From positions 560,239 through 624,238 of the forward strand of contig UESW01004423.1 of assembly GCA_900491605.1 (NCBI GenBank): 64,000 bases of DNA. The letters are read 5' to 3'. Below the pieces are notes generated by a model that searched no databases, was not told the origin of the DNA, and worked only from the letters and a program-made list of their open reading frames with translations. This stretch comes from Calamus simplicifolius (taxonomy: Eukaryota; Streptophyta; Magnoliopsida; Arecales; Arecaceae). A program made the position numbers and the translations under genes. The stretch's first letter is position 1; every line of letters starts with the position of its first letter. Of the stretch, positions 45,131-56,369 are shown in pieces.

Positions 45131-48100
45131 TGAAGGGTCCAAGTGATGTTTCCTCTGAGGTAACCCTTGATGACCTGGATAGGATCGTCGTCATTATAGG
45201 GTTCCTCAGGATGTAGCCTTATGGGTGCCGAGGGTCGAGCACCGGGTTTCGACCGAATTAAGCCGCGGAGTCTTCTTCTATGAGGAGAGCTTGAGGGAAG
45301 GTCTCCGATTCCCTCTTCACCTACTGATACAGGAGGTGATGAGGTTTTACAACATATGTCCAACAATGGTAGCCCCAAATAGCTGGCGCAATCTTATCGG
45401 GTTCATCTCGATGTGCAGTCGTGTGGGGTGACTACGACCCTTCCCATATTCCGAGTCTGCTACAACCTAGTTTCCGGGAGGAGCTCTGAATGGCCCTACA
45501 TTGGTCCCCGGAAGTCGTTCAAGAAAATTTCTGATAACCCATCTTCGATAAAGGAGTGGAAGTCCCGATTTTTCATTGCCAAAGGAAACATCGATTTAGA
45601 TTTTTAGAGGGGATGGATGAGCTATGTGAAGGATCCGGAGGCACGCCCGGAGTTGAGTGAGCAGGAGAAGAGAGATTTGATGACCCTTCGCAGTGGTCAG
45701 GAGGTATCAGCCAGCACTCTGTTAGCAGAGGATGCCCTTTTGCTGCCGGGCTTAGCTCTATCGACCCTCAAGGTGAGTCTTCGCTCTGATGGTGAGTGTG
45801 TTTATGTAATTCCCCTACTGTTTAACTGAACATCTGCTGTGTTTTTAGCCAGAGGTCCACATTCATGGGCCAAATGAGGAAGGAGCTGGGCAAGCATCAC
45901 AGGGGCTCCAGCTCCGGGGACAAGCACTGGTCCGAGAAGAGGGTCCGTCCTTCTGGGTCTCACTCAAGGGAGCCAAGGAAAGACAACGTCAGCCACCACT
46001 CCTCTATCTCAAAGAGGGAGGAAGCGAAGCGCCAGCCGTAATTGATGCCCTCCCTGCCAGAGGGGGATAAGGTAGCAGAGGAAACCATTGGGGGAGCTCG
46101 GAAGGAGCTGCTGAGGTTTCCCCTCTCCAAATAGTAATCATGTTGGACGATGCCAAGGAGATGTCGCCGGTCCGTCCGGCGATCCTCCTGCCAGAGGTTC
46201 TTCAGTTACCAACGGTAAGGAGTCCACTGCATGGAAGAGGCCCCTGCTCAGGTGAAGGGGTCAGGAGAGGTAGTGGTGGCTACCAAAGCTCAAGTGGAGC
46301 CGCCTGTTGAAAGGTTGGTGGAGGTTGAGGTGCCTCCTGTTGAGGGTCTCTCTCTTACGGTACTAGGGGATGTCGTGAAAGAGATTGAAGTTCAGGTGGA
46401 GTCTGTCGGAGATGGAGCAATAGTCGGAGAGGAAGAGGAAGAAGAAGAAGAATCACTGAATGAAGGGGCGCTCGGGCCGAAGTTCCCTCAACTGAGGCAG
46501 AAGCATCTGAGGCCCTGCAGGCTAAAGTCCTGATGGAGGAAGCCGAGCGGATGGCGGTTCCTCGGGCCGAAGTCCCTCAGGCCAGCTCTTCGGCTATGAG
46601 TTTTCTTGTCCACAGCCCAGAGGTGGATGACATGCTCACCGCCTTGATGCGGTCTGTACTGCATGCGGGGGAAAGTTCCTCGTTGGATGAGCCTACAGTC
46701 GGGGATATTATTGATGCAACTTTTGGTCAGTCTGGGGTGCCGAAGGATGTTTACCTTTTTCCAAAATTAGTAATGCTACTCTTATGAAAATTGCTTCAAA
46801 CTACACCTCCCGGTAAGCCATTGTACCGAGATTGTAATTCTTAGTTGGTTGGTTCGGCCATGGTTTCTCACTTGTATTTTTCTGCAGAATGCCTTGATTA
46901 CGAGGGTGCTGAATTGGTGCTTAAATTTGGCCACTGGGGCTTGCGCTCAGGCCAAGAAGGAAGCGGCCGACCTTCAGGCAAGGGTGGATTCGACCAGCCG
47001 GCTTTCCAAGGCCTTGGCATCCATTAAGGCGGACCTTGAGAAGACGGGCGAGTCTTACCGAATTACGCCGAGAGGACCTCTTGGCTTGAGGCTCAAGTCA
47101 AAGAGCTTCAGGGTTTCCGTGAACAATCGGACAAGGCTTGCCTAGAGTTATCGCAAATTAAGGCTAAGCATGCCAACGAGTTAAAGCCATGCAGCTGTAT
47201 TTAGACAAAAGGTGGGACCAGCTAAAGAATAGTCATGCCGAGGAGAAGAACAGCTGGAGCAGAAGGCTTGAGGGGGAGGAGCACAGGTGCCGGTGGCAGC
47301 GGGATCAGCCTGCCAGTCTGAATAAGGAACTTGCCGATATGGAAGATCGGCTGAAATGGTAGCATGACCAGATTGCTAGGCTTACCACCGATCTCGATCA
47401 ATCTCGACGGGAAATCGAGGACAAACAATCATGGATTATCGACCTCAAGGAGGGTCTCCATCAGAATAAAATGGCTAAATTGAAGGCCCTGAAAAAGGTC
47501 CATGAGCTGAGCAATAAAATGGCTCGACGAGAGGAAGAGGTATAGTGTCTTCTCCTTTACTTGCTTCTGATTTTTCTTTTGTTTGTGGACTCAAACGACC
47601 TGATGTTTCGCAGATGGGCAAAATCGGGCTCGAGGCGTAGGAGCAATTTAAGGCTCTAAGGGCAGAGTTAACCGCGAGTTGCCAAATGAACCTCGAACTT
47701 GAGGGCCAGCTAGCCAAGGCTAACGACCGAATTACCTCGGCTGTGAAGGAGTACAAAAGCTCTATTCAATTTTCTGAGGAGCATAAGAGGCTTGTGCCGA
47801 TGTTTCCATTTAGCGAGGAGGAAACTCGGGCTAAGATCTCTCGGGTGTATCCCGAGTTGGATTTATCTTTCCTGGAGGCTGAGCTATTTATACTCGTACC
47901 CCGAGGGCCGAAGAAGCCGAGTATGAGGATATTTCGGATGTCGATCTTGACGCTATCCTGGGTCCCAAAGAGGTCATGGCTATCGAAGAATGCCTTCACC
48001 CTGCTGCCGAGGAACCTGAGGTCCCTCTTCCACCAACATTAGAAGTGGGTGAGGCGAGTCAAGTCCTTCCGGATCTTACCAAGGAGGTTCCGGGACCGAT

Positions 48101-48170
48101 TCGAACCCTGATTCTTAAGGGTTACTCATGTATTTTTTTTTTTTCAACTTGTAATCTGATCGGGACTCAA
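45131..48170 (+). pseudogene. Antisense extra gene of the Retand element, intron-containing
   Basis: A plus-strand gene opposite to gag-pol. It has a start at 45131, a domain with FFYEESLREGLRFPLH and APNSWRNLIGFIS (45230-45410), then PSSIKEWKSRFF. It resembles the 'putative gypsy-type transposon' domain known from extra genes in Tat elements. Then come a Pro/Glu/Val-rich acidic linker and a long predicted coiled coil (46890-47530). Three short introns have consensus borders: 45773-45848 (GTGAGT...TTTTAG), 46813-46887 (GTAAGC...TGCAG) and 47540-47613 (GTATAG...GCAG). Stops and frameshifts occur in several exons. The role in the element is not known; spliced antisense transcription is implied by the introns. 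Confidence 0.75.
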
Positions 48171-48837
48171 TGAATGAATCTTTTAATCTCTTTTTACTTT
48201 GCCTTATCGCTTTGGTCATTGTTTTTTTGAACGACCTTTTTTGCTGGGAGTTCCCTTGATGGTAAACAATCATAAACGAAATGCGATTCAAGGTCGGATA
48301 GCCCTTGGGGGTTCCGAATCAAAGTTTATGCTCAATCGAAGCCAGATTAACTGGTTTTGCCGATGCATAAAATCGTTCGATTTTTGCCATGGAATGTAAA
48401 GCCGACTTTGCCTTGGTTGGGGCCGAGGTTAGGTGCGCGCAAGCTTACTCGGTCTGCCAAGGCACGAAATGGTTCAGCGTGAAATGACCGAAAATGGCTC
48501 AAATACCTCGGCTAGGGCCGAGGTTAGATAGCTTGGTTGTCCGAAGCAAAAAGTTGGCACGTGAAATGACTTTGCGCTTTGCCAAAGGATGCCTCGTTTC
48601 TGCTTAAGGCATTTATCTCGTTGGCCTTTTCTAACACGGGTCTCTTTAACGTATGTAATAAGCATTCGATCGCCATTGGGCGGCATCGTTTTCGAAAGGG
48701 GATATCCCAGGCTTGACCATATCTCAAGGATCTGTGGCCAGTTTCTTGATTCGAGGTCAGAAGAAAATCTTCATCTTCTGACATGGCCTGGGAGGCGCGC
48801 TCGGCGTGCTTTGGAAAGTGCCCTTTCTTCTGATCTA
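48171..48837. other. Spacer between the two plus-strand units of the Retand element
   Basis: There is no coding sequence. Tandem-like phrases related to the GGCCGAGGTT family (as in the LTR and the 50-kb array) appear at 48410-48540. Confidence 0.45.
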
Positions 48838-49064
48838 CCACGTGGCAGCGTGGCAAGGGCGTTTCAAATTCCGGGACTCCCTTCTTTGATGGTTTCTCCC
48901 GGTTTATTGTCTATAAAAAGGGCAGGGAGCAGACTGTGTTAGGCCATCTCTCGAGGCCTTCTCTTTTCTGTGAGTTGTTAGGGCTTTCATGGCGCATGTT
49001 TCATTGAGAGCGGAGAGATTGAGCTTCCCTTTTGAAAGCTGATTTGTCCTAGATAGCTAGCGCG
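48838..49064 (+). promoter_or_regulatory. Plus-strand promoter-like module 2 (G-box and TATA)
   Basis: CCACGTGG at 48838-48845 and a strong TATA box in CTATAAAAAGGG at about 48911-48922 are spaced as in module 1. The stretch between them shares phrases such as GGGACTCC. The leader runs to ATG 48990 or ATG 49064. Confidence 0.55.
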
Positions 49065-49680
49065 ATGGAGAAGCTGCTGAAGAGCAGGCAATCCTCAAGG
49101 GAGAAATTCTCGAGGTCATATGGAGAGCGCATGGGATGCCCACACAGATCATATTGGGAGCGCACGTATGCACTTCCTATGTGGCCTTTGTCACTTGCCA
49201 TGGGGACCATAGGAAACACAAAGCATACATATTCCCCATAGAAGACATGGAGTTCACCTCCTTCCTCGACTTGGATCCCACAGTTCATTCGCCTGAGGAA
49301 TCTTTTCCTTGTGAAGAGGGAGGAGAGTGGTGTTGGTCTGCTGGTTCTCTGCCTATGTTGTTAGGTAGTGGCCAACAGCCCAGCATCCCACTTGGGGAGG
49401 AGGCTTCATTTGCATAAGCATCCACAGGTCTTTGACCTAGTTAGGATCCCTCAACGTGTTCATCCGAGGGATCTGTGGATGGCCTACTTTATTCTTTGGC
49501 ATTAACCAGTGGCTCAACAGAGCTGTCTGGTTTCTCTGATTTCTGGGGTCGATGTAGAGACATCGTTATCGACAGAAGCTGCTCAACCGAGCTTTTATCT
49601 TATTTGTATTTTCTGTGCTATGATGCACTTGTAATGCCTCTTAGAAGGTTGTAATTCTTTCATCAATAAAGAAAGTTCTT
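49064..49680 (+). pseudogene. Possible short plus-strand transcription unit of unknown function
   Basis: Downstream of module 2, ATG 49064 opens a frame with a basic Ser/Arg-rich start (MEKLLKSRQSSREKF) that stops at about 49241. Other frames continue further. The unit ends with an AATAAA signal at 49665-49670 in a TTCATCAATAAAG context typical of plant mRNA ends. No domain is recognised, so it may be non-coding or an old captured gene. Confidence 0.35.
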
Positions 49681-50060
49681 ACTCTTTCTTCTTCTAACAT
49701 CTGTTTCTTTTTTCGATGTGATTGTGTTGAGAGTTGCTACTCTCATTTTATGCTTTTCGGACCGTAGCATAATCTATAAGTCCATCAGTGCTTTTTGCTA
49801 CTTTATTTTTGTTAACATGATATTCAGTCCTCTGTGGAGGAAGTATTCATCTCTGTTTAGGTCAGAGGGAGGCCTGGGTGGCCCTGTGAACTCATGTGGT
49901 AAACATGATCTTATTTAAGGGATGAAATAGGTATTTCTTTGAAAAGAAATAACTTGCATAATCTTCTGGTGAGCGAAGAAAGGTTACTTATCTCTGCCGA
50001 AGCTTGATAGGGCGCCTTAGTCACGTCAGAGTGTTTGAGAAATCACTCGACTAGGCCGAA
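49681..50060. other. Spacer
   Basis: Nothing is recognised apart from low-complexity TTTCTT at the start. Confidence 0.4.
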
Positions 50061-50880
50061 GCTTTAGATGATGTTCAGGAATACACCACTCGGTTTGGCC
50101 AAGGCTTCAAAAATTGTTCAGAAATATATCACTCAGTTTGGCCGAGGCTTCGAAGATTGTTCAGAAACATATCACTCAGTTTGGCTGAGGCTTCAAGATT
50201 ATATTTTACTTGGCGCTACTAAGGTACGAAGCTCTCTCGGCATGACCGAGTTTGTCAAATATATTTTACTTGGCGCGGCCAAGGTACGGAGATCGCTCGG
50301 CCCAACCAAGATTTAAGATTATATTTTACTTGGCGCTGCCAAGGTACGGAGAATGTCACTCGGCTTGATCGAGGCTTCAAGATTATATTTTACTTAGCGC
50401 TACCAAGGTACGAAGCTCTCTCGACCCGGCCGAGGTTTGTCAAATATATTTTACTTGGTGCGGCCAAGGTACGAAGACCATCACTCGGCTTGGCCGAGGC
50501 TTCAAGATTATATTTTACTTGGTGCTGCCAAGGTACGAAGCTCTCTCGGCCCGACCAAGGTTTGTCAAATATATTTTATTTGACGTGGCCAAGGTACGAA
50601 GATCGCTCGCCTGATCGAGGATTTAAGATTATATTTTACTTGGTGCTGCCAAGGTATGAAGACCGTTACTCGGCTTAGCCGAGGCTTCAAGATTATATTT
50701 TACTTGGCACTGCCAAGGTACGAAGCTCTCTTGGCCTGATCGAGGTTTGTCAAATATATTTTACTTGGCGCGATCAAGGTACGAAGACCGTCACTCGGTT
50801 TGGCCGAGGCTTCAAGATTATATTTTACTTGGCGCTGCCAAGGTACGAAGCTCTCTCGGCCCGGCCAAGGATTTATAACC
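50061..50880. repeat. Tandem array of ~63-bp units in the Retand element
   Basis: About 13 units share TATATTTTACTTGGCGC, CCAAGGTACGAAG and CTCGGC...GCCGAGG. Two unit types alternate (one beginning CTTCAAGATTA, the other TTTGTCAAATA), giving a higher-order period near 125-130 bp. The array lies just beyond the end of pol, a place where Tat-lineage elements often carry tandem repeats. Confidence 0.88.
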
Positions 50881-51289
50881 CTACTTCTCATTGCAGCTTT
50901 CAAGGAGAGTTATAAGAATTTTGCGAGTCTTTGAGAATTAAATTCAATTCAATGAACAGAGTAAGTTCAGTAAGAGCATACTTTTACTGATGATATGTGC
51001 GGAGATTATTCGAGTTTCACGTCCAAGGAATAGATTTTCCATCCAAATCTTGGAGTTTGTAGGTGCCGGGTCTGATTACTTCCGTCACTTGGTAGGGACC
51101 TTCCCAATTCGGGATAATTTTTCTTGCTCCAGTGGTTTCGAGATGGATGCCTTCCAAAGCACCAGATCACCGGGGAGGAAAAATTTCCCTCGGACTCTGG
51201 TGGAGTGATAGTGGGCAACTCTTTGCTGGTAGGCGGCCATTCGGATTCTGGCTTTCTTCCTGACTTCTTCAATAGGTCGACATTGGTTC

Positions 51290-52211
51290 GGAGCTATTCA
51301 TCGTTGTATTCCTCCGAATAACCTTCCATGCGAGGGGAGGGGAGTCCAACCTTCACTGGAACGACAGCCTCTGTACCAAAGGCCATCTTAAATGGGGTTT
51401 GCCCCGTGGGTACCCTCTCGGTAGTCTGATACGCCCACAATGCATGGTGGAGTTTCTCGGTCCATATGCCTCGTGCCCGGTTGAGCCGAGCTTTGATTCC
51501 CTGTAGGAGAGTTCGGTTGGTTACCTCGGCTTCTCCATTAGCTTGAGGATGTCCGACCAATGTTAGGCGATGGAGAATACCATGATCCTCGCAGAACTCT
51601 CGGAACTTAAGGTTGTCGAACTACTTCCCGTTGTCGGTGATGATAGTGTGGGGAAGACCAAAGCGGCATATGATGGACCTCCACATGAAGTCTTTAGCGT
51701 GGGCTTCGGTTATCTAGGCAACTGCTTCGGCTTCAACCCACTTGGTGAAATAATCAATTGCAACAAACAAGAACTTCCTTTGCCCCGTTGCGAGGGGAAA
51801 AGGGCTAAGAATATTCATTCTCCACTTGATGAAGGGCCAGGGGGATGATATGGAAGTCAGGTGCACCGAGGGAAGCCTTTGGACATTTGAGTGCCTCTGG
51901 CATGAATCACAAGTTCGGATGAGGTCGTCAGCATCCTTCTACATCATTGGCCAATAATATCCTTGGCACAACACTTTGTGGCACAGGGCTCGACCACCAA
52001 GATGATTGCCACAGATGCCTTCATGGACCTCCCGAAGAGCATAATTGGCCTCTGTTGGTTGGAGGCACTTGAGCAGCGGCATTGAGAAGGATCGCTTGTA
52101 TAGCCAGTCATCAATCAGGACATAATGAGATGACTGCATTTTCAGCTTCCTTGCTTCCTTTCTATCTGTGGGCAGCAACCCTTCTTTAAGGTACTTGTGC
52201 AGGGGGTCCAT
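51290..52211 (-). pseudogene. Retand integrase region (degenerate)
   Basis: On the minus strand the zinc-binding part reads LREVHEGICGNHLGG and GYYWPMM (52040-51940). The C-terminal half of the core reads GHPQANGEAEVTNRTLLQG and TPFKMAFGTEAVVPV (51560-51300). The middle of the core (about 51600-51930) is broken over several frames. Integrase inserts the DNA copy into the genome. Stops make this copy inactive. Confidence 0.8.
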
Positions 52212-52379
52212 TCAATGGTTAGCATCGGCGATGCTGGGCTTCTCGAGGACCTCCAAGTGGTATTTCTGCTCAAAATCCATTGACTCCGTAGTTGCCAGGC
52301 GGGACAGAAGGTCGGCACGCGTGTTTTCAGTCCTTGGGATCTGGACATTTTAAATTCATTGAAATAGGAGGATAAATTA

Positions 52380-52727
52380 CGCACCTTTTGGAGATATCGA
52401 ATCATACTTAGCTCTTGATCCTCGAATTCTCCTTGCACCTGGCCAGCCACCAACTGAGAGTTGGCATAAGCGATCAGCTTATTGACCTTAAGCTCGTGGG
52501 CGATCCGGAGTCCATCAAGTAGGGCTTCATACTCTGCTTCGTTGTTCAAGGCCGGAAAGGAGAAGCGGAAGCCATATTCGAATGTTGCACCCTCTGGACT
52601 GGTGAAGACCAGACCGGTGCCGAAACCGCCCGCGCTGGAGGATCCATCGGTGTGAAGTAACCATGGGGCATTGGGCTTTGGTTGTTCGAGGGCATCCGAA
52701 GCAGAGCCATCTTCGGGTATAGTGCAT
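52380..52727 (-). pseudogene. Second (archaeal-type) RNase H of the Retand element
   Basis: On the minus strand the reading is DGSSSAGGFGTGLVF, then NNEAEYEALLDGLRIAHEL (from 52549) and NSQLVAGQVQGEFE. The DGS and EAEYEAL motifs are those of an archaeal-type RNase H, placed between the RT-linked RNase H and integrase. This extra domain defines the Tat lineage. A frameshift separates the two halves at about 52550. Confidence 0.82.
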
Positions 52728-52780
52728 TCGAGAAGGAAATCTGCTAGGACCTGGGCTTTAATGGCTGGACGAGACTGATA

Positions 52781-53910
52781 CTAGATGTCGTGCTCGCTCA
52801 GCTCAACAGCCCATTTGGTCATTCTCCCTGATGCTTCTGGACGATGGACAATTGCCCTGAGGGATTGGTCATTGAGGATAGTGATAGTGTGCGCTTGGAA
52901 ATATGGCCGCAACTTTCGGACCGATGTCACCAGGGCTAGGACCATCTTCTCAACTTGAGTATACCTCGTTTCAGCATCCTTGAGTAGTTTGCTGACATAA
53001 TAAACAGGTCTTTGGACTTTGTTTTCCTCTCTGACTAGCACCGAGCCAACAACATTTTCAGAGATTGCCAAGTATAAGTTCAGCATTTTCCCTGGCTTCG
53101 GGCTGCTGAGGAGAGGTGGTGAGCCGAGGTATTTCTTGAGGTCTTCAAAGGACTTCTAGCAATCAGGGGCCATTGGAAGTTTTTGGCCAACCAAAGCACT
53201 TTGAAGAAGGGAAGGCATTTCTCGGCCGATCGAGCAATGAAGCGGCTGAGAGCTGCTACTCTCCCAGTGAGGCATTGCATGTCCTTGACTGACCCAGGCG
53301 GGGCCATTTTTTGCAGAGTTTGGATCTTCTGAGGGTTTGCCTCAATGCCTCGCTAAGAAACCATGAAGCTAAGGAATTTCCCGAAGTTGACCCCGAAGGC
53401 GCATTTGGTGGGGTTGAGCTTCATCTGATACTTTCGAAGTGTGGCGATGCTCTCCGCGAGATCCTTGACGTGCTGGGATGTCTCCTTGCTTTTTACCAGC
53501 ATATCATCAATATACACCTCCATGCTCCGACCGATTTCTCCTTGAAGACTTTGTTGACAGCCTTTGGTAGGTGGCACTTGCATTTTTCAAACCAAAGGGC
53601 ATAACTCGGTAGCAATAGATACCTCGGTCGATGATGAAGGCGGTTTTCTCCTCGTCTTTGGGCACCATTCGGATCTAGTTGTAGCCGAATAGGCATCCAT
53701 AAAAGTCAGCATTTGATGGCCTGAAGTTGAATCCACGAGCTGGTCGATCCACAGTAGAGGGAAGCTATCTTTTGAGCAAGCTTTGTTGAGGTCAGTGAAG
53801 TCGATGCAGATCCTCCATTTTCCATTCAACTTTTTCACCATGACCACATTCGCCAACCAGTCGGGGTAATTAACCTCCCAAATAAATTTGGCTTTAATGA
53901 GTTTATCCAC
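52781..53910 (-). pseudogene. Retand reverse transcriptase and RNase H (degenerate)
   Basis: On the minus strand the RT shows WLANVVMVKKLNGKWRICID and DLNKACSKDSFPL (53880-53760), then the active-site motif YIDDM at 53500-53514. The connection and RNase H follow as VYYVSKLLKDAETRY and MTKWAVELSEHDI (down to 52781). At least three frameshifts or stops break the frame. RT copies the element's RNA into DNA. Confidence 0.85.
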
Positions 53911-54099
53911 TTCTTCTTCGATGGCTTTTTGGTGCTCGGGGGCAAAGCTCCTTTTCTTCTACTTGATTGGCCAAAACATCTCGTCAACATTGAGGTGGTG
54001 GACCAGGATGTCTGGGCTGATTCTGAGCATATTGATGCAGACCAGGTGAAGACATCGGCATTTCTTCGAAGGAATTCAATTAATTCTTGCCGAAGCTTT

Positions 54100-54720
54100 C
54101 CTTTCAGTTGTGACCCGATCTTTATGGTTCGGTCGGGCTGAGCCTCGTCAAGTGGTACCTCCTCTAGTTCTTCGGCTAGCTTTCCTCATTGCTCGGTGAG
54201 ATCTTTTCGAGCCTCCAGCCCATCCACCTTGGGCTTTCTGGACTGAAGGTCGGTGATAAAGCAATGCCGAGCTATGATCTGACTTCCTCGTACAACCCCC
54301 ACTCCCCATTCGATGGGGAACTTCACGGCGAGATGGGGAATAAAATGATGGCTTTGAGAGATATTTGCCCCGGTCTGCTAAGGATGGCATTGTAAGGAGA
54401 CCTGAGCTTGGTCACGAGAAAATCATGAGCATGGTAGCCACGCGGGGCCAGGTGCCGGCTCGGACTGACAGAGTGATGACTCCTTCAGGGATTATAGAGT
54501 CACCTGTGAAGCCCACTAGGGTGGACTCTACTGGTCAGAGGCTTTCTATCCAAAATTTTAATCTCATAAAGGCATCAAAATACAGAACATTAACAGAGCT
54601 TCCACTATCAATCAAGATACGGTGTACATCATAATTATTCATGTTCAAAGATACAACCAAGGCATCATCATGGGGGTACTGTACCTCCCGAAGGTCTTCA
54701 TCAGAGAAAGTGAGCTCATC
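54100..54720 (-). pseudogene. Retand protease region
   Basis: On the minus strand the reading VHRILIDSGSSVNVLYFDA contains the retropepsin active site DSG (54598-54612). It is preceded by SDEDLREVQYPHDDALVV, a segment characteristic of Tat-lineage proteases. Stops follow near 54540. Confidence 0.8.
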
Positions 54721-54905
54721 AACTCAAGTTTTCTTTGGCGAGTTTTCCTCCTCGCTTGACCAAGAAGATGGGGAGCTGGCTGCCGCTATCACATTGACAT
54801 TGCCAATGACCGAGGGATTTGGTGGAGGAAGCTGGCGAGGCTCGGGCTGGCGATTCTCCTCATTGTTTGGCTCAGGAGGCCCTCTAAAGGGTCCAATCTA
54901 CCCCA

Positions 54906-56177
54906 TCAAATTAATCGCTTAATCTCGTTCTTGAGCTGCCAGTAGTCTTCGGTATCGTGCCCATAATCCCGATGGAAGTGGCAGTACTTGGTTGGGTCCC
55001 TCCGAGTCGCATTACTTCGGAGAGGGGAAGGCCGAGGAATTTGCCGCTCGATCTTCATCAGGATCTGCACTCTTAGCGCTGAGAGGGGAGTGTAGCGGTC
55101 GAACCTTCGGACCGGACTCCAGGTTCGGTCTTGGCAGTGGCGAAGGAGCTGTATGGTGGCAAAGCGAGCTAGCACGGTGGTGGGCCCGTTGCTTGTCCGA
55201 GCCCTTTGCCTCCTTCTTTTTTAGCTGCTTGGCACGAGCTGATCTCCTCGATTCTTCAACCATGGCGTACTTATCCGCCAGGGACATCATGTCGAAAGAG
55301 CTCTCCTTCCTTCGATACTCCTCCGGTCAGGGTGGACATGGCCACCTAGTGGTTGAGATGGTCGACTTCTAAGAGGGCCGTGTTGAAGCGGCCGAGGTAA
55401 TTCTTCAACGATTCCCCTCTCTCTGCTTGACCTCAGAGAGGAAATCAGATCTCCGTCGTTGGCAACGGCTGCTGACGAACTGGCTGATGAGCAAACAGCT
55501 CAGTTCATCAAAGGAATCAATGGAACCTGGCTTCAGGCTATTGAACCAGGTCTGGGCAGATCCCCTTAGAGTGGAGGAGAATGCTTGACACAGGATCGCA
55601 TCCGATGCTCCGTGGAACATCATGATGGATCTGAAGCTACTCAGGTGGTCATCGGGGTCGGTGGATCCATGGTACGGCTCGATGGTAGGGAGCTTGACAT
55701 AAGGGGGAATCACTTACCTCATGATCCTCTTGGAGAAGGGGATGCTTTGCTCCGCTTTCGGCTGGGACGAAGGGGCTTGTCTAACGGTGTCTAACTCCTG
55801 ACGCCTTTCCCGACGCATCTCCTGCATCTGCTGCCTGATCCCTTCATCCAAAGTAGTAGGAGGGATCGGGCGATGGGAAGACGGTAGGGGTGTCGAGTTC
55901 TGGGAAGACACCGAAGAGGGAGAATGAACCCGCCTAGATCTGAGCGAGCTCTTCCCTCCAGCTCGCTGCGGCGCTGGCTTTGCTTTTGCGGGTTGGTGAT
56001 GATAATCGCTGCTTTTGGCAGATTAAAGGAAGAGATCGCTGGCGGAGCAGGGGTAGCGGCCTCTTCATGAAGCTGAGGAGCAGGGATGGTGGGGCCAGGG
56101 GTCGCTTGGAGCCCCTGGACCAGCTGGGTCAATGCCCGGACTTGCTGAACCAGAGCAGCGAAATGGTCTAGGGTCAC
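54906..56177 (-). pseudogene. gag: Retand gag (frameshifted)
   Basis: On the minus strand it starts MTLDHFAALVQQVRAL at 56177. A Pro/Arg-rich stretch follows, then the capsid domain (YHGSTDPDDHLSSFRSIM and AQTWFNSLKPGSIDSF at 55680-55520). The C-terminal zinc-binding-like segment is YCHFHRDYGHDTEDYWQLKN (54980-54920). Frameshifts lie near 55790, 55720 and 55390. It is the structural protein of the particle. Confidence 0.85.
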
Positions 56178-56349
56178 CGTCGTTGTCGGCGGCGAAGGAG
56201 TTTCAGCTGAGGTGGTAGAGGTACCGCACGGCTAATCGGATCAGACCTTTGAGCTTCAGATGTAGCTCTTTTTCGATTGGCCATTAGATGATGCTTCTTC
56301 TGGTTCTATGAGTCTTGTCTCCTGAATTACAAGTTTATGGGACTTGAGG

Positions 56350-56366
56350 CCCTTCCTCTAGCACCA
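56350..56366 (-). promoter_or_regulatory. Primer binding site of the Retand element
   Basis: On the minus strand TGGTGCTAGAGGAAGGG begins three bases after the 5' LTR end. It is not the tRNA-Met site; the cognate tRNA was not determined. The neighbouring minus-strand CGGTAATA end is mutated relative to GGTAGCA of the 3' LTR. Confidence 0.7.
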
Positions 56367-56369
56367 AAA

